Positions 1 to 7,803 of a stretch of 64,000 nt of DNA are shown here, piece by piece. The position numbers and the translations under genes are program-made. The stretch is from Porticoccus sp002341315 (GTDB taxonomy: Bacteria > Pseudomonadota > Gammaproteobacteria > Pseudomonadales > Porticoccaceae), in assembly GCF_047634355.1 (NCBI RefSeq), contig NZ_JBLIAL010000011.1. One strand, given 5' to 3'. Under the pieces are notes generated by a model. That model saw only the letters and a program-made list of their open reading frames with translations, did not search any database and was not told the DNA's origin. Each line of letters opens with the position of its first letter. Positions within the stretch are counted from its first letter, which is position 1.

Positions 1-128
1 TTCAGGGCGTCCAGTTCTTTGGGGCCAAAGTTCATGGCGCGCAATGCCTGCTGATCCCCCTCTGCCAGACATCGCATGGCGTACAACAGCACGGCGGTGG
101 TGAGGTCGGCTTCCTTATTGGACGACAT
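1..128 (-). CDS. DUF2857-like protein of an integrative element (partial, N-terminus only)
   Basis: The reverse strand reads from an ATG at 128 into the left edge of the window without a stop. The visible 42 residues begin MSSNKEADLTTAVLLYAM and include LRAMNFGPKELDAL. This resembles the N-terminus of the DUF2857 proteins (called Shi in ICEclc) that sit beside ParB genes in PFGI-1/ICEclc-type elements. The start codon overlaps the end of the upstream ParB-like gene by 14 bases, so the two are probably translated together. The rest of the gene lies outside the window. The family call rests on context and a short similarity recalled from memory, so it is tentative. Confidence 0.5.
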   Translation of the reverse strand, partial: MSSNKEADLTTAVLLYAMRCLAEGDQQALRAMNFGPKELDAL

Positions 129-1632
129 CGCTTTCACCTCCTTGTTGCGCCCAAAGCTCGACCCCGGTATCGAAGGCTAACCGTTTAATGCTCCGGTAGG
201 ACTCCATCATTTGCAGCAAACGCTGCCAGTCTGGCGGGTTCAGTTGTTGCCAGAGCTGGCTGTTGAGATGGCCGGGATCAGGCGTCCAGACACTGCCAAA
301 GAGCAGACCGGCATCATGGGATGCCAAGGCCTGGTATAGGGGCGAGTCTTTATCCAGGTAGGCCAGGACAATGTCCGTCGGAGCGACGGTCAACTCTGAG
401 CTCGCAGCCAACTGCCACCAGAGTGCGGACACTAAATCCAGCATGTCCTGGTCAAGGGATTCCCGCAGCTCCGGTGAAGGCACATCAATCAGCAGAAAGC
501 CCAAGCCCTGATCCGGCAGATGAATGACTGTCTCGTGCAGTCCGTGGGATGTCGCCAGGGTTACTGCGCAGTCCCACAACTGGCTCCGCAAAACCTCAAG
601 ATTTCTTTGCTGACCACCTTTTTGGGAATTCGGCGCAGAGGTCAACTCAGCTGCCATGTTCGGTTGGTCTTTGCTTTTGTCGCGACCACTCGCCGGTGAA
701 TCGATGCCAGCGGACTGTTTTTCCAATGTCATCGTATTCGATGACGGCCCACTATCGGAATGCTCCGGGTGTTCCGGGTCCCTGTCCGCCCCCGGCTCTG
801 TATCCTCTTCGGTATGAGCGGGAAGGCTGAATGCGCGGCCCGATAGTTGTGCCTCCATCTCCAGATGAATCACCTGGCGATTCAGTTCGGACTCCACGGC
901 GATCTCATTTTCCAATGCATCGCGCAGTGGCTGAATGTCCCATTCGGCGCCATCATGACGGCGACACAACTCGGCAAAGATCGCATCGAAGACGGTGTTA
1001 TCCCCCAATTGGCGACGATCCCAGATCGCTCGGGCAGCGCGTTCAAGGGCTCGGATCTTTTCCACCTGTGGTCGACCCAATCCGGCAGCTAAGGCTTTTG
1101 GCATCAATGGCCACAAGGTCTCAACGGCATATCCCATTTTGGAAATCATGCTGTGGCTGAGCCCGAAACCTCGCTCTCTGAACAGCTCTTCCAGTTGGCG
1201 CTGAGACAGGCTCTCAACCTCCATCTCGCTTTCGAGGAGAGACTTTGCTTCGAAGACGGCCAACGCTTTATCGATGAAAGGCAAACCGCCGCGCAATTCG
1301 TTTTCCCGGAGGTGGGCAAAAAGTACATTGGACTCCTGCGACCAGGGCTTGACGACGCAATCGATCCAGCGAAATCGCTCATCGCCGGTTTCGTCCAAAA
1401 GCTCCTTCAGTATCCTCAGCCGTGTATTGCCGCCACTGTGGAGCACATAATCAGCAGCCCCCGGCTCCTGTGATAGCACCAATGGTTGATCCAGGCCTTC
1501 AGCCTGGATCGACGCCTTTATTCGATCGTATTCCGGGTTCTGCTGCCGGCGGGGATTGCGGGAGTAATGGTGGATACGAGTGACGTCTACACGGGTGATC
1601 TCGTGGACGGATGGCGATCTCTCAGGCGTCAT
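115..1632 (-). CDS. ParB-like partition protein of a PFGI-1-class integrative element
   Basis: A 505-residue protein. Residues about 10-115 form a ParB N-terminal (Srx-like) domain with a conserved SGGNTRLRIL segment, followed by a helical DNA-binding region. Residues about 280-370 are hydrophilic low-complexity sequence, before a C-terminal domain of its own. Large ParB relatives of this shape are typical of PFGI-1/ICEclc-type conjugative elements, where they help maintain the excised circle. The open frame extends further upstream. I chose the ATG at 1632 because AGGTGG stands five bases before it and the ParB homology starts just after it. The gene overlaps the Cro/YdaS-like gene upstream by 11 bases and the DUF2857-like gene downstream by 14, so these look like one leftward operon. 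No ParA is visible; it may lie outside the window. Confidence 0.75.
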   Translation of the reverse strand: MTPERSPSVHEITRVDVTRIHHYSRNPRRQQNPEYDRIKASIQAEGLDQPLVLSQEPGAADYVLHSGGNTRLRILKELLDETGDERFRWIDCVVKPWSQESNVLFAHLRENELRGGLPFIDKALAVFEAKSLLESEMEVESLSQRQLEELFRERGFGLSHSMISKMGYAVETLWPLMPKALAAGLGRPQVEKIRALERAARAIWDRRQLGDNTVFDAIFAELCRRHDGAEWDIQPLRDALENEIAVESELNRQVIHLEMEAQLSGRAFSLPAHTEEDTEPGADRDPEHPEHSDSGPSSNTMTLEKQSAGIDSPASGRDKSKDQPNMAAELTSAPNSQKGGQQRNLEVLRSQLWDCAVTLATSHGLHETVIHLPDQGLGFLLIDVPSPELRESLDQDMLDLVSALWWQLAASSELTVAPTDIVLAYLDKDSPLYQALASHDAGLLFGSVWTPDPGHLNSQLWQQLNPPDWQRLLQMMESYRSIKRLAFDTGVELWAQQGGESDVVQ

Positions 1633-1909
1633 CGTTACCACCTGCTTCTTGTGCACCCGATTCAGGCACGACGCCGTAGAAAATCTCTGGATGTCGAACC
1701 ATGCTCGCCCGAGGCACAGGCTCCAGTCGACCATCCGAAAGGTCCGCCACAGTACGTGTGTAATGCTCGATTTGCGTCGCCATCAATGGACTGGCATATC
1801 GATGCTGGCCGGCAATCTGATACAAGTAGGAGACTGAGTCGCCACACGCCGCAGCGACGTCGGCCCGCTCCCGCTTGGTTGCCATCTTGAGGAAATCCTT
1901 TAGCTCCAT
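1622..1909 (-). CDS. Cro/YdaS-like DNA-binding protein
   Basis: A 95-residue protein starting MELKDFLKMATKRERADVAA. It matches the plan of the YdaS/Cro family: a short N-terminal helix, then a helix-turn-helix ending in the typical SYLYQIAGQHRYASP segment. It stands divergently opposite the S24 repressor gene at 2005, as Cro and CI do in lambdoid switches, and it is the first gene of the leftward ParB operon. The open frame could begin at 1957, but that start would lie almost at the GCTAAA operator cluster, and the family homology begins at the ATG at 1909. Its role as Cro-like opponent of the repressor is inferred from position. Confidence 0.65.
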   Translation of the reverse strand: MELKDFLKMATKRERADVAAACGDSVSYLYQIAGQHRYASPLMATQIEHYTRTVADLSDGRLEPVPRASMVRHPEIFYGVVPESGAQEAGGNDDA

Positions 1910-1977
1910 GCGCAGAAACATTAGCACCGTGCGAATCATTGAACAACGCTCAATCACCGCTTTTTGTTTATCACTCT

Positions 1978-2015
1978 GCTAAAAATCATGCTAAAGTGTT
2001 TCGCATGACGCTAAA
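1978..2015. promoter_or_regulatory. GCTAAA direct-repeat operator cluster between cro-like and S24 repressor genes
   Basis: Three exact GCTAAA hexamers stand at 1978-1983, 1990-1995 and 2010-2015, 12 and 20 bases apart. They lie in the divergent control region and run over the repressor start codon. The reverse form TTTAGC/TTAGC also occurs at about 1899-1904 and 1921-1925. Their position fits autoregulation by the S24 repressor or its Cro-like partner. No binding data are available, so this is inference from repetition and position. Confidence 0.45.
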
Positions 2016-2679
2016 ACTTAACCAGATCCGGCTCCACAATCTTGAAGTTCTGATTGCCGAAGCGGGCTCAGCTGCCAAGTTGGCGCGCGCGGCCGGGACC
2101 AATAGCTCCTACCTCAGCCAGGTGCGCAACCAGCTCCCCACCAAAAAAGGAACGCCCCGCTCTATCGGAGATGAGCTGGCGGAAAAACTGGAAAAGGCCA
2201 TGAATAAAGACCAAGGATGGATGGATACCCCCCATGCGGACGGGGCACGACAAGAGGAACACAACGCCCACGACGGCCCGGATTTGCGCAGTCTCCACCC
2301 GCTGATATCCTGGGTCCAAGCGGGAAACTGGTATGAGATTTCTGAAAGTTTCGTGCCGGCCTACGGTTCAGAACTTTTACCCTGCCCGGTGTGCTGTAGT
2401 CCTGAATCCTTTGTACTTAGGGTTCGCGGCAGCAGTATGGAACCCAAATTTCATGAGGGCGACCTGATTTTTGTTGACCCCAATGTTTCACCTGACCACG
2501 GAAAGTACGTGGTTGTTCGACTCGATGAATCCAATGAAGCCACGTTCAAGCAGTTAATTATTGAAGAGGGCAAGCAGTACCTGAAGGCGCTCAACCCTGA
2601 TTGGCCGAATCGCATTATCGAAGTGGATGAAGAAGCGACAATCTGTGGAGTCATTGTCTTCAAGGGAGAAGTTGTCTAA
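2005..2679 (+). CDS. S24-family (LexA/CI-like) transcriptional repressor
   Basis: A 224-residue repressor. Residues about 10-65 are an N-terminal helix-turn-helix (AGTNSSYLSQVRNQ). Residues about 98-224 are an S24 peptidase domain. The Ala106-Gly107 cleavage pair, Ser144 in GSSMEP and Lys182 in EATFKQL form the self-cleavage set known from LexA and CI. Such repressors keep integrated elements silent and are inactivated by RecA during DNA damage. The open frame reaches 1939, but the ATG at 2005 gives the usual length and sits at the GCTAAA operator cluster. The gene is divergent from the Cro/YdaS-like gene and followed by an AlpA-like regulator, which fits a life-cycle switch of the mobile element. 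Confidence 0.85.
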   Translation: MTLKLNQIRLHNLEVLIAEAGSAAKLARAAGTNSSYLSQVRNQLPTKKGTPRSIGDELAEKLEKAMNKDQGWMDTPHADGARQEEHNAHDGPDLRSLHPLISWVQAGNWYEISESFVPAYGSELLPCPVCCSPESFVLRVRGSSMEPKFHEGDLIFVDPNVSPDHGKYVVVRLDESNEATFKQLIIEEGKQYLKALNPDWPNRIIEVDEEATICGVIVFKGEVV

Positions 2680-2724
2680 ACGCTGATCGTAGAATAAGAC
2701 TCCTACCCACATAAGGACTAACCA

Positions 2725-2988
2725 GTGATCAGCACAAACAACAGTAAAAAAATAACTACCTTGATCAACCGAAAAACATTGTTGGCAATGATTCCACTTT
2801 CGGACCGCGCCATTTACGACATGGAAAAGCGCGGAGAATTTCCATGCCGCATCGTTTTGACGAGCCGTAAGGTGGCCTGGGATTTAGCTGAAATAGAGCA
2901 TTGGATAGAGGAACGAAAGCAGTCCAGAGATAAAGCCATCAGACCTGGCTCTGCTGCCACGCCAGGGACTCCATCCGGAACAAAGTGA
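2725..2988 (+). CDS. AlpA-like phage/element regulator
   Basis: An 87-residue protein with the AlpA/excisionase-type winged helix. NRKTLLAMIPLSDRAIYDM is the recognition helix region, followed by GEFP and AWDLAEIEHWIEERK. AlpA proteins activate integrase or excision genes of cryptic elements. The start is GTG at 2725, seven bases after AAGGA. Starting at the next ATG would delete the first helix. It follows the S24 repressor by 45 bases on the same strand and may be co-transcribed. The last 15 residues, rich in Pro, Gly and Ala, look unstructured. Confidence 0.75.
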   Translation: MISTNNSKKITTLINRKTLLAMIPLSDRAIYDMEKRGEFPCRIVLTSRKVAWDLAEIEHWIEERKQSRDKAIRPGSAATPGTPSGTK

Positions 2989-3055
2989 CCGCCTCCACAA
3001 AGGCTTGTTTAGCTTGCTGATAAAAAGATAGATTCGATTCTGACTTGTAAGAACA

Positions 3056-3072
3056 ATTAGCTCAATGCTAAT
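3056..3072. promoter_or_regulatory. ATTAGC-N5-GCTAAT palindrome
   Basis: A perfect inverted repeat, ATTAGC at 3056-3061 and GCTAAT at 3067-3072, lies 48 bases before the HTH gene at 3120. Its arms share the GCTAA core with the repeats at the S24 repressor promoter. It could therefore be a second operator of the same repressor. This is inferred from motif sharing only. Confidence 0.4.
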
Positions 3073-3119
3073 GTTTTTCCTGGCTTATATGAGCTTTTGA
3101 CTCTATCGGACATCAAAAC

Positions 3120-3344
3120 ATGGATGACATCGCAGCAGCTAATAATGATCGTGAACTCACAACCAAAGAAGCGGCTTCGCTACTTGGCTTATCACCCAGC
3201 ACACTGAGAAAATGGCGCTGCACTCATGAACACCCCGAATTAACCTGGAGAAAGCGATTTCGCCATGTATTCTATCTCGAATCAGACGTTCTTGAATTCA
3301 AAGAATTGAGCACCAAAATCTCATCTAACGAAATTTACATTTAG
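3120..3344 (+). CDS. Small MerR/excisionase-type helix-turn-helix protein
   Basis: A 74-residue protein. Residues about 12-60 carry a helix-turn-helix of the HTH_17/MerR type: LTTKEAASLLGLSPSTLRKW, then an aromatic-rich segment and YLESDVLEFKE. Proteins of this size and fold beside an integrase often act as recombination directionality factors. It lies tail to tail with the integrase at 3365, so the two are not in one operon. The Shine-Dalgarno sequence is weak. Either this gene or the AlpA-like gene could be the excisionase; the sequence does not decide. Confidence 0.6.
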   Translation: MDDIAAANNDRELTTKEAASLLGLSPSTLRKWRCTHEHPELTWRKRFRHVFYLESDVLEFKELSTKISSNEIYI

Positions 3345-3364
3345 AACTTTATAACCTTACGTTG

Positions 3365-4726
3365 CTACCAGCGGCTCGTGAGTTCGTCGATCAAATCAAA
3401 CCCTGCTTGTTTAACCATGTAGTCAGCAATTTTCTGACTAGCATCTCGAAGCCTTGTCATAGACGGGTGAATATAGTGAGCATCAACACCCTCCCTTGCG
3501 TGACTCAGTAACTCATCTACAAGTACGGAATTAATGTCTAGTTCCGTCCCAATAGATTTATACGTTCGTCGGAGGTCATGATTGGTAACAGATATACCCG
3601 TTTGGTTTTTAACGATATCACGGACTGCCTTGGTATCTCTGTAATATCCTCGCCCTCCCATGCCAGGGAACAAGTACTCAGTGTCTTCAGGCAAATAATC
3701 TTGACGGTTACGAACGATTGCCGCGGTCACTGTATTTAGGGGTAGCTCTACTTGGTCGCCCCCTTTTTTAATAATGTTGAACACTAATCTATTGAGATCA
3801 ATTCCCTCCATTCGGACAGTCATCGTCCCAGTTCGTCTTACACCGGAAAATAACATGAATAACAATGCATCACGGCCATTACGATAAGCGGATGTATGAT
3901 CATGCTCTCGAAGTGCTAAGACAGACTTCAGATATGGCTTAAAATCAGCATCATCTAACCGACCAGTACAGCGATTGGTACGATTAATATTTACACCCAG
4001 TTGCTTCATTGCACGGCTAACCGGGTTTCGGATAAAGAGATCCGAATCATCGTATTTGGTCTGCGCCCAATTCCAGATCGACCTAAGAATACGCATAGCG
4101 CAATCGAGCTGGGTTTTACCACGACCTACTTTCTGGAGATAAACAGTTTTTACCTGCTCTGGCGAAATACTGTGTAATGGCAGGTCTAACAGGTCAACTA
4201 AGAGAACCTCGCATTTATTTCTGATATCCACTAAATAACGCTGACCTGATCGCCTCTCGGCAATAAACCCATCTGGCAGGCATTCATCACTTTCATCAAC
4301 CGGTGTTCCGTAGATCATATCTTTAAATGAGCGCCTTGCCTCTATCAGGACTTGATTATCAGCCTGTTTTGCAGCTTCTTTTTGAGCTATTACTTGAGGG
4401 TCCCGGCCCTCCTGAATTTCCAAAAATAAGCTATCAACCTTCTGCCGTAGTTCTGAAATGGTGATCTCAGCATTACGAGCTTCGCCAACCTTCATTATCT
4501 GGCGCTTATACATACGACTCTTATATTCACCACGAACTCGAATACGAGCATACATACAAAAAACACTATCAATATAGGAACGTCCAGGCCTAACTCGAAC
4601 AGCCAGGTGACTATCAGCATCATAAATATAGGTTTCTTTGGTAAACTCTCCTCGATTAATACGATTCTCAATGGCTTTCAGATTCGGTTTATTGAACTTG
4701 ATTCGGTTGTCAGATATAGCTCCCAT
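3365..4726 (-). CDS. Tyrosine recombinase / site-specific integrase
   Basis: A 453-residue tyrosine recombinase that integrates and excises the element. Residues 1-100 form an arm-binding-like N-terminal part, about 150-245 the core-binding SAM-like domain, and about 255-440 the catalytic domain. The catalytic set is complete: Arg297 in SGVRRTG, His383 and Arg386 in NHDLRR, His409 in LSHA, and the nucleophile Tyr418 in AHYIHP. AAGGAG stands five bases before the ATG. The gene reads away from the chromosome junction at 4944-4999. Its promoter side faces that junction and carries the GGGATGCAAAT repeats. The gene appears intact, so the element may still be able to excise. Confidence 0.92.
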   Translation of the reverse strand: MGAISDNRIKFNKPNLKAIENRINRGEFTKETYIYDADSHLAVRVRPGRSYIDSVFCMYARIRVRGEYKSRMYKRQIMKVGEARNAEITISELRQKVDSLFLEIQEGRDPQVIAQKEAAKQADNQVLIEARRSFKDMIYGTPVDESDECLPDGFIAERRSGQRYLVDIRNKCEVLLVDLLDLPLHSISPEQVKTVYLQKVGRGKTQLDCAMRILRSIWNWAQTKYDDSDLFIRNPVSRAMKQLGVNINRTNRCTGRLDDADFKPYLKSVLALREHDHTSAYRNGRDALLFMLFSGVRRTGTMTVRMEGIDLNRLVFNIIKKGGDQVELPLNTVTAAIVRNRQDYLPEDTEYLFPGMGGRGYYRDTKAVRDIVKNQTGISVTNHDLRRTYKSIGTELDINSVLVDELLSHAREGVDAHYIHPSMTRLRDASQKIADYMVKQAGFDLIDELTSRW

Positions 4727-4762
4727 AAGATCTCCTTTTGTTCATCCTCACCGGCAAAATCT

Positions 4763-4804
4763 GGGATGCAAATGGGATGCAAATGAAAGTAATTTTTGCA
4801 TCCC
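4763..4804. repeat. Tandem GGGATGCAAAT repeats plus inverted copy upstream of the integrase
   Basis: Two abutting perfect copies of GGGATGCAAAT lie at 4763-4773 and 4774-4784. A reverse copy, TTTGCATCCC, lies at 4795-4804. They sit between the integrase start and the tRNA fragment. This is where arm-type integrase sites or an integrase operator are expected in tRNA-targeting elements. Their function is inferred from position. Confidence 0.6.
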
Positions 4805-4943
4805 AAGAGAAATCTTGAGTAACACCAGAATTGCCTACCGCAGACAGAATATAGATACAAAGCCTTTTATATCAACAACATAGAGAGCTTTAATCTACTT
4901 CGCGGAACGTTATTCAACGTCGAGAAATGAGTATAAAGAGTGA

Positions 4944-4999
4944 ATTCAAAATCCCCCGCCCTTAAAAGCGTGCCGGTTCGAGTCCGGCCTCTGGTACCA
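4944..4999 (+). other. Attachment site: 3' half of a tRNA-Leu(CAA) gene
   Basis: Starting in an anticodon loop (TTCAAAA at 4945-4951), the sequence gives the 3' anticodon strand TCCCC and a long variable arm with CTTAAAAGCG. It continues with a T arm (GCCGG TTCGAGT CCGGC), acceptor strand CTCTGGT, discriminator A and CCA. The long variable arm and the anticodon fit tRNA-Leu(CAA). The 5' half is absent: the preceding bases do not pair with the anticodon stem or acceptor. This is the pattern left when a tyrosine integrase recombines in the anticodon region and leaves a 3' copy at one end. The intact tRNA should lie at the far end of the element, beyond the left edge. Confidence 0.8.
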
Positions 5000-5010
5000 C
5001 TTAAAAATCA

Positions 5011-5034
5011 CAGGGTTAAAATACCTCAACCCTG
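5011..5034 (+). terminator. Hairpin behind the tRNA-Leu fragment
   Basis: A 7-bp stem, CAGGGTT at 5011-5017 with AACCCTG at 5028-5034, follows the CCA end by 11 bases and is followed by GATTTAT. It is probably the terminator of the original tRNA-Leu gene, left in the chromosomal flank. The T-run is weak. Confidence 0.4.
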
Positions 5035-5222
5035 ATTTATCCCTCCGAAAATTCCCCATCCCTACAAAAAACCCTCTTATATACTCAAGGGTAGATATTT
5101 CAGTATCCCAAGCTGATCCAAGGCAATATATCGTGAGGTTGCCAAATTCAACGCGCGACTTATACTCGAGCGACGCTCATTATCCAGACAGTCGCCCGGA
5201 AAATAATCACAAAAACAGCCAG

Positions 5223-5399
5223 TTGGTGCCAATTGTACTCGGCCATTACGTCGAACGTGGCGTCGGTGAGCTCGACCTCGAAAAACTCCCGCAGTTGATC
5301 GAGCTGAAATATCACAGCATCCGCGATGCGGTAGACGAACTGGGTGAGGTAAAAAATATTCGGGATGTGTTTGTTGGATTTCAACGGGATTTATACTGA
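5223..5399 (+). pseudogene. Remnant of a type I restriction subunit gene (hsdR 3' end)
   Basis: The frame ending at 5399 encodes LVPIVLGHYVERGVGELD, then LPQLIELKYHSIRDA, LGEVKNIRDVF and a final VGFQRDLY. This matches, from memory, the extreme C-terminus of HsdR subunits of type I restriction enzymes, which end with a KYxSxxDA...LG...IRxxFVxFQxxLY pattern. Only about 58 residues remain out of roughly 800-1000. No hsdM, hsdS or rest of hsdR is nearby, so this is a relic. It sits 220 bases past the tRNA-Leu junction, which suggests that earlier insertions and deletions occurred at the same site. Confidence 0.65.
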
Positions 5400-5515
5400 T
5401 AACAATTTCACTCAACCCTATTTGGGCTAACGGGGCGCTCGTTTGCGCCGCAAGGATCATGGCGTTGCACGGCCCCGAATGATAAAGAACGACTATGCGG
5501 AGTTTCACAGTAAAG

Positions 5516-5531
5516 TTGATATCGATATCAA
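5516..5531. promoter_or_regulatory. Perfect 16-bp palindrome before the antiporter gene
   Basis: TTGATATC at 5516-5523 and GATATCAA at 5524-5531 form a perfect palindrome ending 24 bases before the antiporter's GTG start. Its position overlaps the expected promoter or leader, so it is a candidate operator. No cognate regulator is adjacent. Confidence 0.4.
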
Positions 5532-5554
5532 GTCATTGAAACGGAGACCGCGCA

Positions 5555-7111
5555 GTGTTTGAAGTTATCACCATCAGTTTCGCCTTCTTTTTCGGTCTGG
5601 CCGTCCGTCAGGTTGGCTTGCCGCCCCTGGTTGGCTTTCTGGCAGCGGGGTTTGCCATCAATATCTTTGGCCCACCGCTTGGCCTGCCCACATACACCGG
5701 GGAAACGCTGCACCATGTGGCGCATCTGGGCGTTCTGATGCTGCTTTTCACTGTCGGGCTGAAGCTCAAGCTGGAGCAGATCGCGCAGCCGCAGGTAGTG
5801 GGCGGGGCACTGTTGCATTTCGCGATTTCCGTCGCTGTCTTCCTGCCGGCGTTGAAACTGTTCATGGGGCTGGACTGGAACAGCGCACTTTTGCTGGCGA
5901 TCGCGCTGTCGTTTTCGTCAACCGTGCTGGCCGCGAAACTGCTGGAAACCAAGCGCGAGCTGGGCGCCTTTCACGGTCGCACCGCCATCGGCATCCTGAT
6001 CGTTCAGGACATCATCGCGCTGGTGGTGCTGGCGGTCTGGTCGGGCCAGATACCGAATATCTGGGCGCTTCTGGTGTTTGCTTTACCGCTACTCCGCCCG
6101 GTACTGCATAAATTACTGGATTTCGCAGGCCATGATGAACTGCTGGTGCTGATGGGCATGATGCTGTCGCTGGTAATCGGCGGCATGGGATTTGAGGCAA
6201 TGGGTCTTTCATCGGAAATCGGCGCGCTGGTGATGGGTGTGCTGCTGTCCACCCACAGCCGCGCAAAGGAATTGGGCGAATCGCTCTGGTCGCTCAAGGA
6301 AATTTTCCTTGTCGGGTTTTTCCTGCAAATCGGGTTGACCGGCCTGCCGGATTGGGACGCGATGGTCTTTGCCGTGGCCGTTGGCATCGCGCTTGCGCTC
6401 AAGGGGGCGTTGTTCTTCGCACTGATGGTGATGTTCAAGTTGCGCGCACGCAGCGCATTCCTGACCGCGCTTAGTCTGACCGCATATTCCGAATTCGGGT
6501 TGATCGTGGCGGCGGGCGTATTGCCCGAATATCTTGTGCCACTGGCCATTGCCGTATCGATTTCTTTCGTGATCTCGGCGCCGCTCAATCGCTTCGCACA
6601 TCCGCTGTACGAACAGTACGAAACCAACCTGCGCCGATATGAACGCGATACTATTCACCCTGACGAGCAACCAAAGGAAATGGGCGACGCCGATGTACTG
6701 ATTTTTGGCATGGGCCGGACCGGCAGCGCCGCTTACCACCAGATCGAACAAGATGGATTCAAGCCACTGGGCCTTGATGCTGACACCTACACCGCCAAAG
6801 CGCACCAAGAGGCGGGACGCAACGTGATGTTCGCCGATGCAGAAGACAGCAATTTCTGGCGCAGTTGCCATTTTGGACAGATCAAGGCGGCAATCCTGGC
6901 CATGGATGATCTTGAGGCCAAGCTGATAGCCGCCCGGTCCCTGCGCCAGCGCGGTTTCACCGGGCCTATCGTCTCACATGCCCTGCATGACTCGCATCAG
7001 GAGCAGATCCGCGAGGCGGGTGCAAACTACACCTATTTGACGATGAATCAAGCCGGGATCAGCCTGGCAGAGCATACAGCAGAGGCAATGCGCAAGGGCG
7101 AAACTGGCTGA
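5555..7111 (+). CDS. CPA2-family monovalent cation/proton antiporter (KefB/YbaL-like)
   Basis: A 518-residue inner-membrane protein. Residues about 1-370 hold roughly a dozen hydrophobic segments of the Na+/H+ exchanger fold. Residues about 385-510 form a cytoplasmic TrkA-N/RCK nucleotide-binding domain, with the dinucleotide motif VLIFGMGRTGSAA. This arrangement is that of the CPA2 family (KefB, KefC, YbaL), which couples K+ or Na+ export to proton entry. It is somewhat shorter than KefB/KefC and has no TrkA-C domain. The start is GTG at 5555, nine bases after a GGAG. It stands alone next to the element junction. The transported ion cannot be told from sequence. Confidence 0.85.
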   Translation: MFEVITISFAFFFGLAVRQVGLPPLVGFLAAGFAINIFGPPLGLPTYTGETLHHVAHLGVLMLLFTVGLKLKLEQIAQPQVVGGALLHFAISVAVFLPALKLFMGLDWNSALLLAIALSFSSTVLAAKLLETKRELGAFHGRTAIGILIVQDIIALVVLAVWSGQIPNIWALLVFALPLLRPVLHKLLDFAGHDELLVLMGMMLSLVIGGMGFEAMGLSSEIGALVMGVLLSTHSRAKELGESLWSLKEIFLVGFFLQIGLTGLPDWDAMVFAVAVGIALALKGALFFALMVMFKLRARSAFLTALSLTAYSEFGLIVAAGVLPEYLVPLAIAVSISFVISAPLNRFAHPLYEQYETNLRRYERDTIHPDEQPKEMGDADVLIFGMGRTGSAAYHQIEQDGFKPLGLDADTYTAKAHQEAGRNVMFADAEDSNFWRSCHFGQIKAAILAMDDLEAKLIAARSLRQRGFTGPIVSHALHDSHQEQIREAGANYTYLTMNQAGISLAEHTAEAMRKGETG

Positions 7112-7270
7112 TATGGCAAGAATAAGTAGGACTAGGCAGAACTTCCCGAAAGGAACCAGACATGCCAAAACTTCTTAGCAAAGCCCTACAAAAACGATTC
7201 CAATATTGAATGTCGTACAGCGTATCTACGTGGTATAAAACCGTTAACTACTAAAAGGAGTTTTTGCTTT

Positions 7271-7726
7271 ATGGAAAATAAAGAATACGCAGGTTTCTGG
7301 ATTAGATTTGGCGCACTGCTCATTGATTTAGTGATCATGATGATTGTTTTATATGTGCCATTAAGCCTTATTTACGGTGAAGAATATTGGGTAGGGGATA
7401 AGCTCATATACGGCTTCTGGGATGTCATGCTTGGCTATGTTGTACCATTTGTCGCGACAATATGGTTTTGGCTACATTATCTCGGCACGCCCGGCAAAAT
7501 GGCCATGAAATTACAAATCGTCGATGCATCCACCGGTGGAACAATGCGTACGGGTCAGGCCATCGGTAGATACTTTGCGTACATCATATCCGCTGTTCCA
7601 CTATGCCTTGGGTTTATTTGGGTGGGCGTAGACCAGCGCAAACAGGGCTGGCACGACAAACTGGCTGGCACCGTCGTTATCCGCAATACAGGCAAAGAAT
7701 CCGTTCAGTTTGAAGACAGCATTTAA
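7271..7726 (+). CDS. RDD-family membrane protein
   Basis: A 151-residue integral membrane protein with the RDD pattern. An early Arg in FWIRFGALLIDLVI and a later GTPGKMAMKLQIVD precede a last membrane segment and DQRKQGWHDKLAGTVVI. Three to four membrane segments are visible. RDD proteins are widespread; a few act in ion or compatible-solute transport, but most have no known role. AAAGGAG stands upstream of the ATG, with a wide spacing of about 11 bases. The DNA here has lower G+C than the flanking genes. A second, different RDD gene occurs at 10774. Confidence 0.8.
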   Translation: MENKEYAGFWIRFGALLIDLVIMMIVLYVPLSLIYGEEYWVGDKLIYGFWDVMLGYVVPFVATIWFWLHYLGTPGKMAMKLQIVDASTGGTMRTGQAIGRYFAYIISAVPLCLGFIWVGVDQRKQGWHDKLAGTVVIRNTGKESVQFEDSI

Positions 7727-7803
7727 CGCTGGAACTCGCTGCTGCCCGGTCTGTTTTGGCAGTGTTAACTTATCCTTTTTTCGCTCCTGAGACGGAGAGC
7801 CCG

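Noticed and set aside
4944..4999. Functional tRNA-Leu gene
   Set aside because: The 5' acceptor, D arm and anticodon 5' strand are missing, so only an attachment-site half remains.
5077..5508. Minus-strand open frame of 143 codons in the tRNA flank
   Set aside because: It overlaps the hsdR relic in antisense, has no ribosome site and no protein-like pattern.
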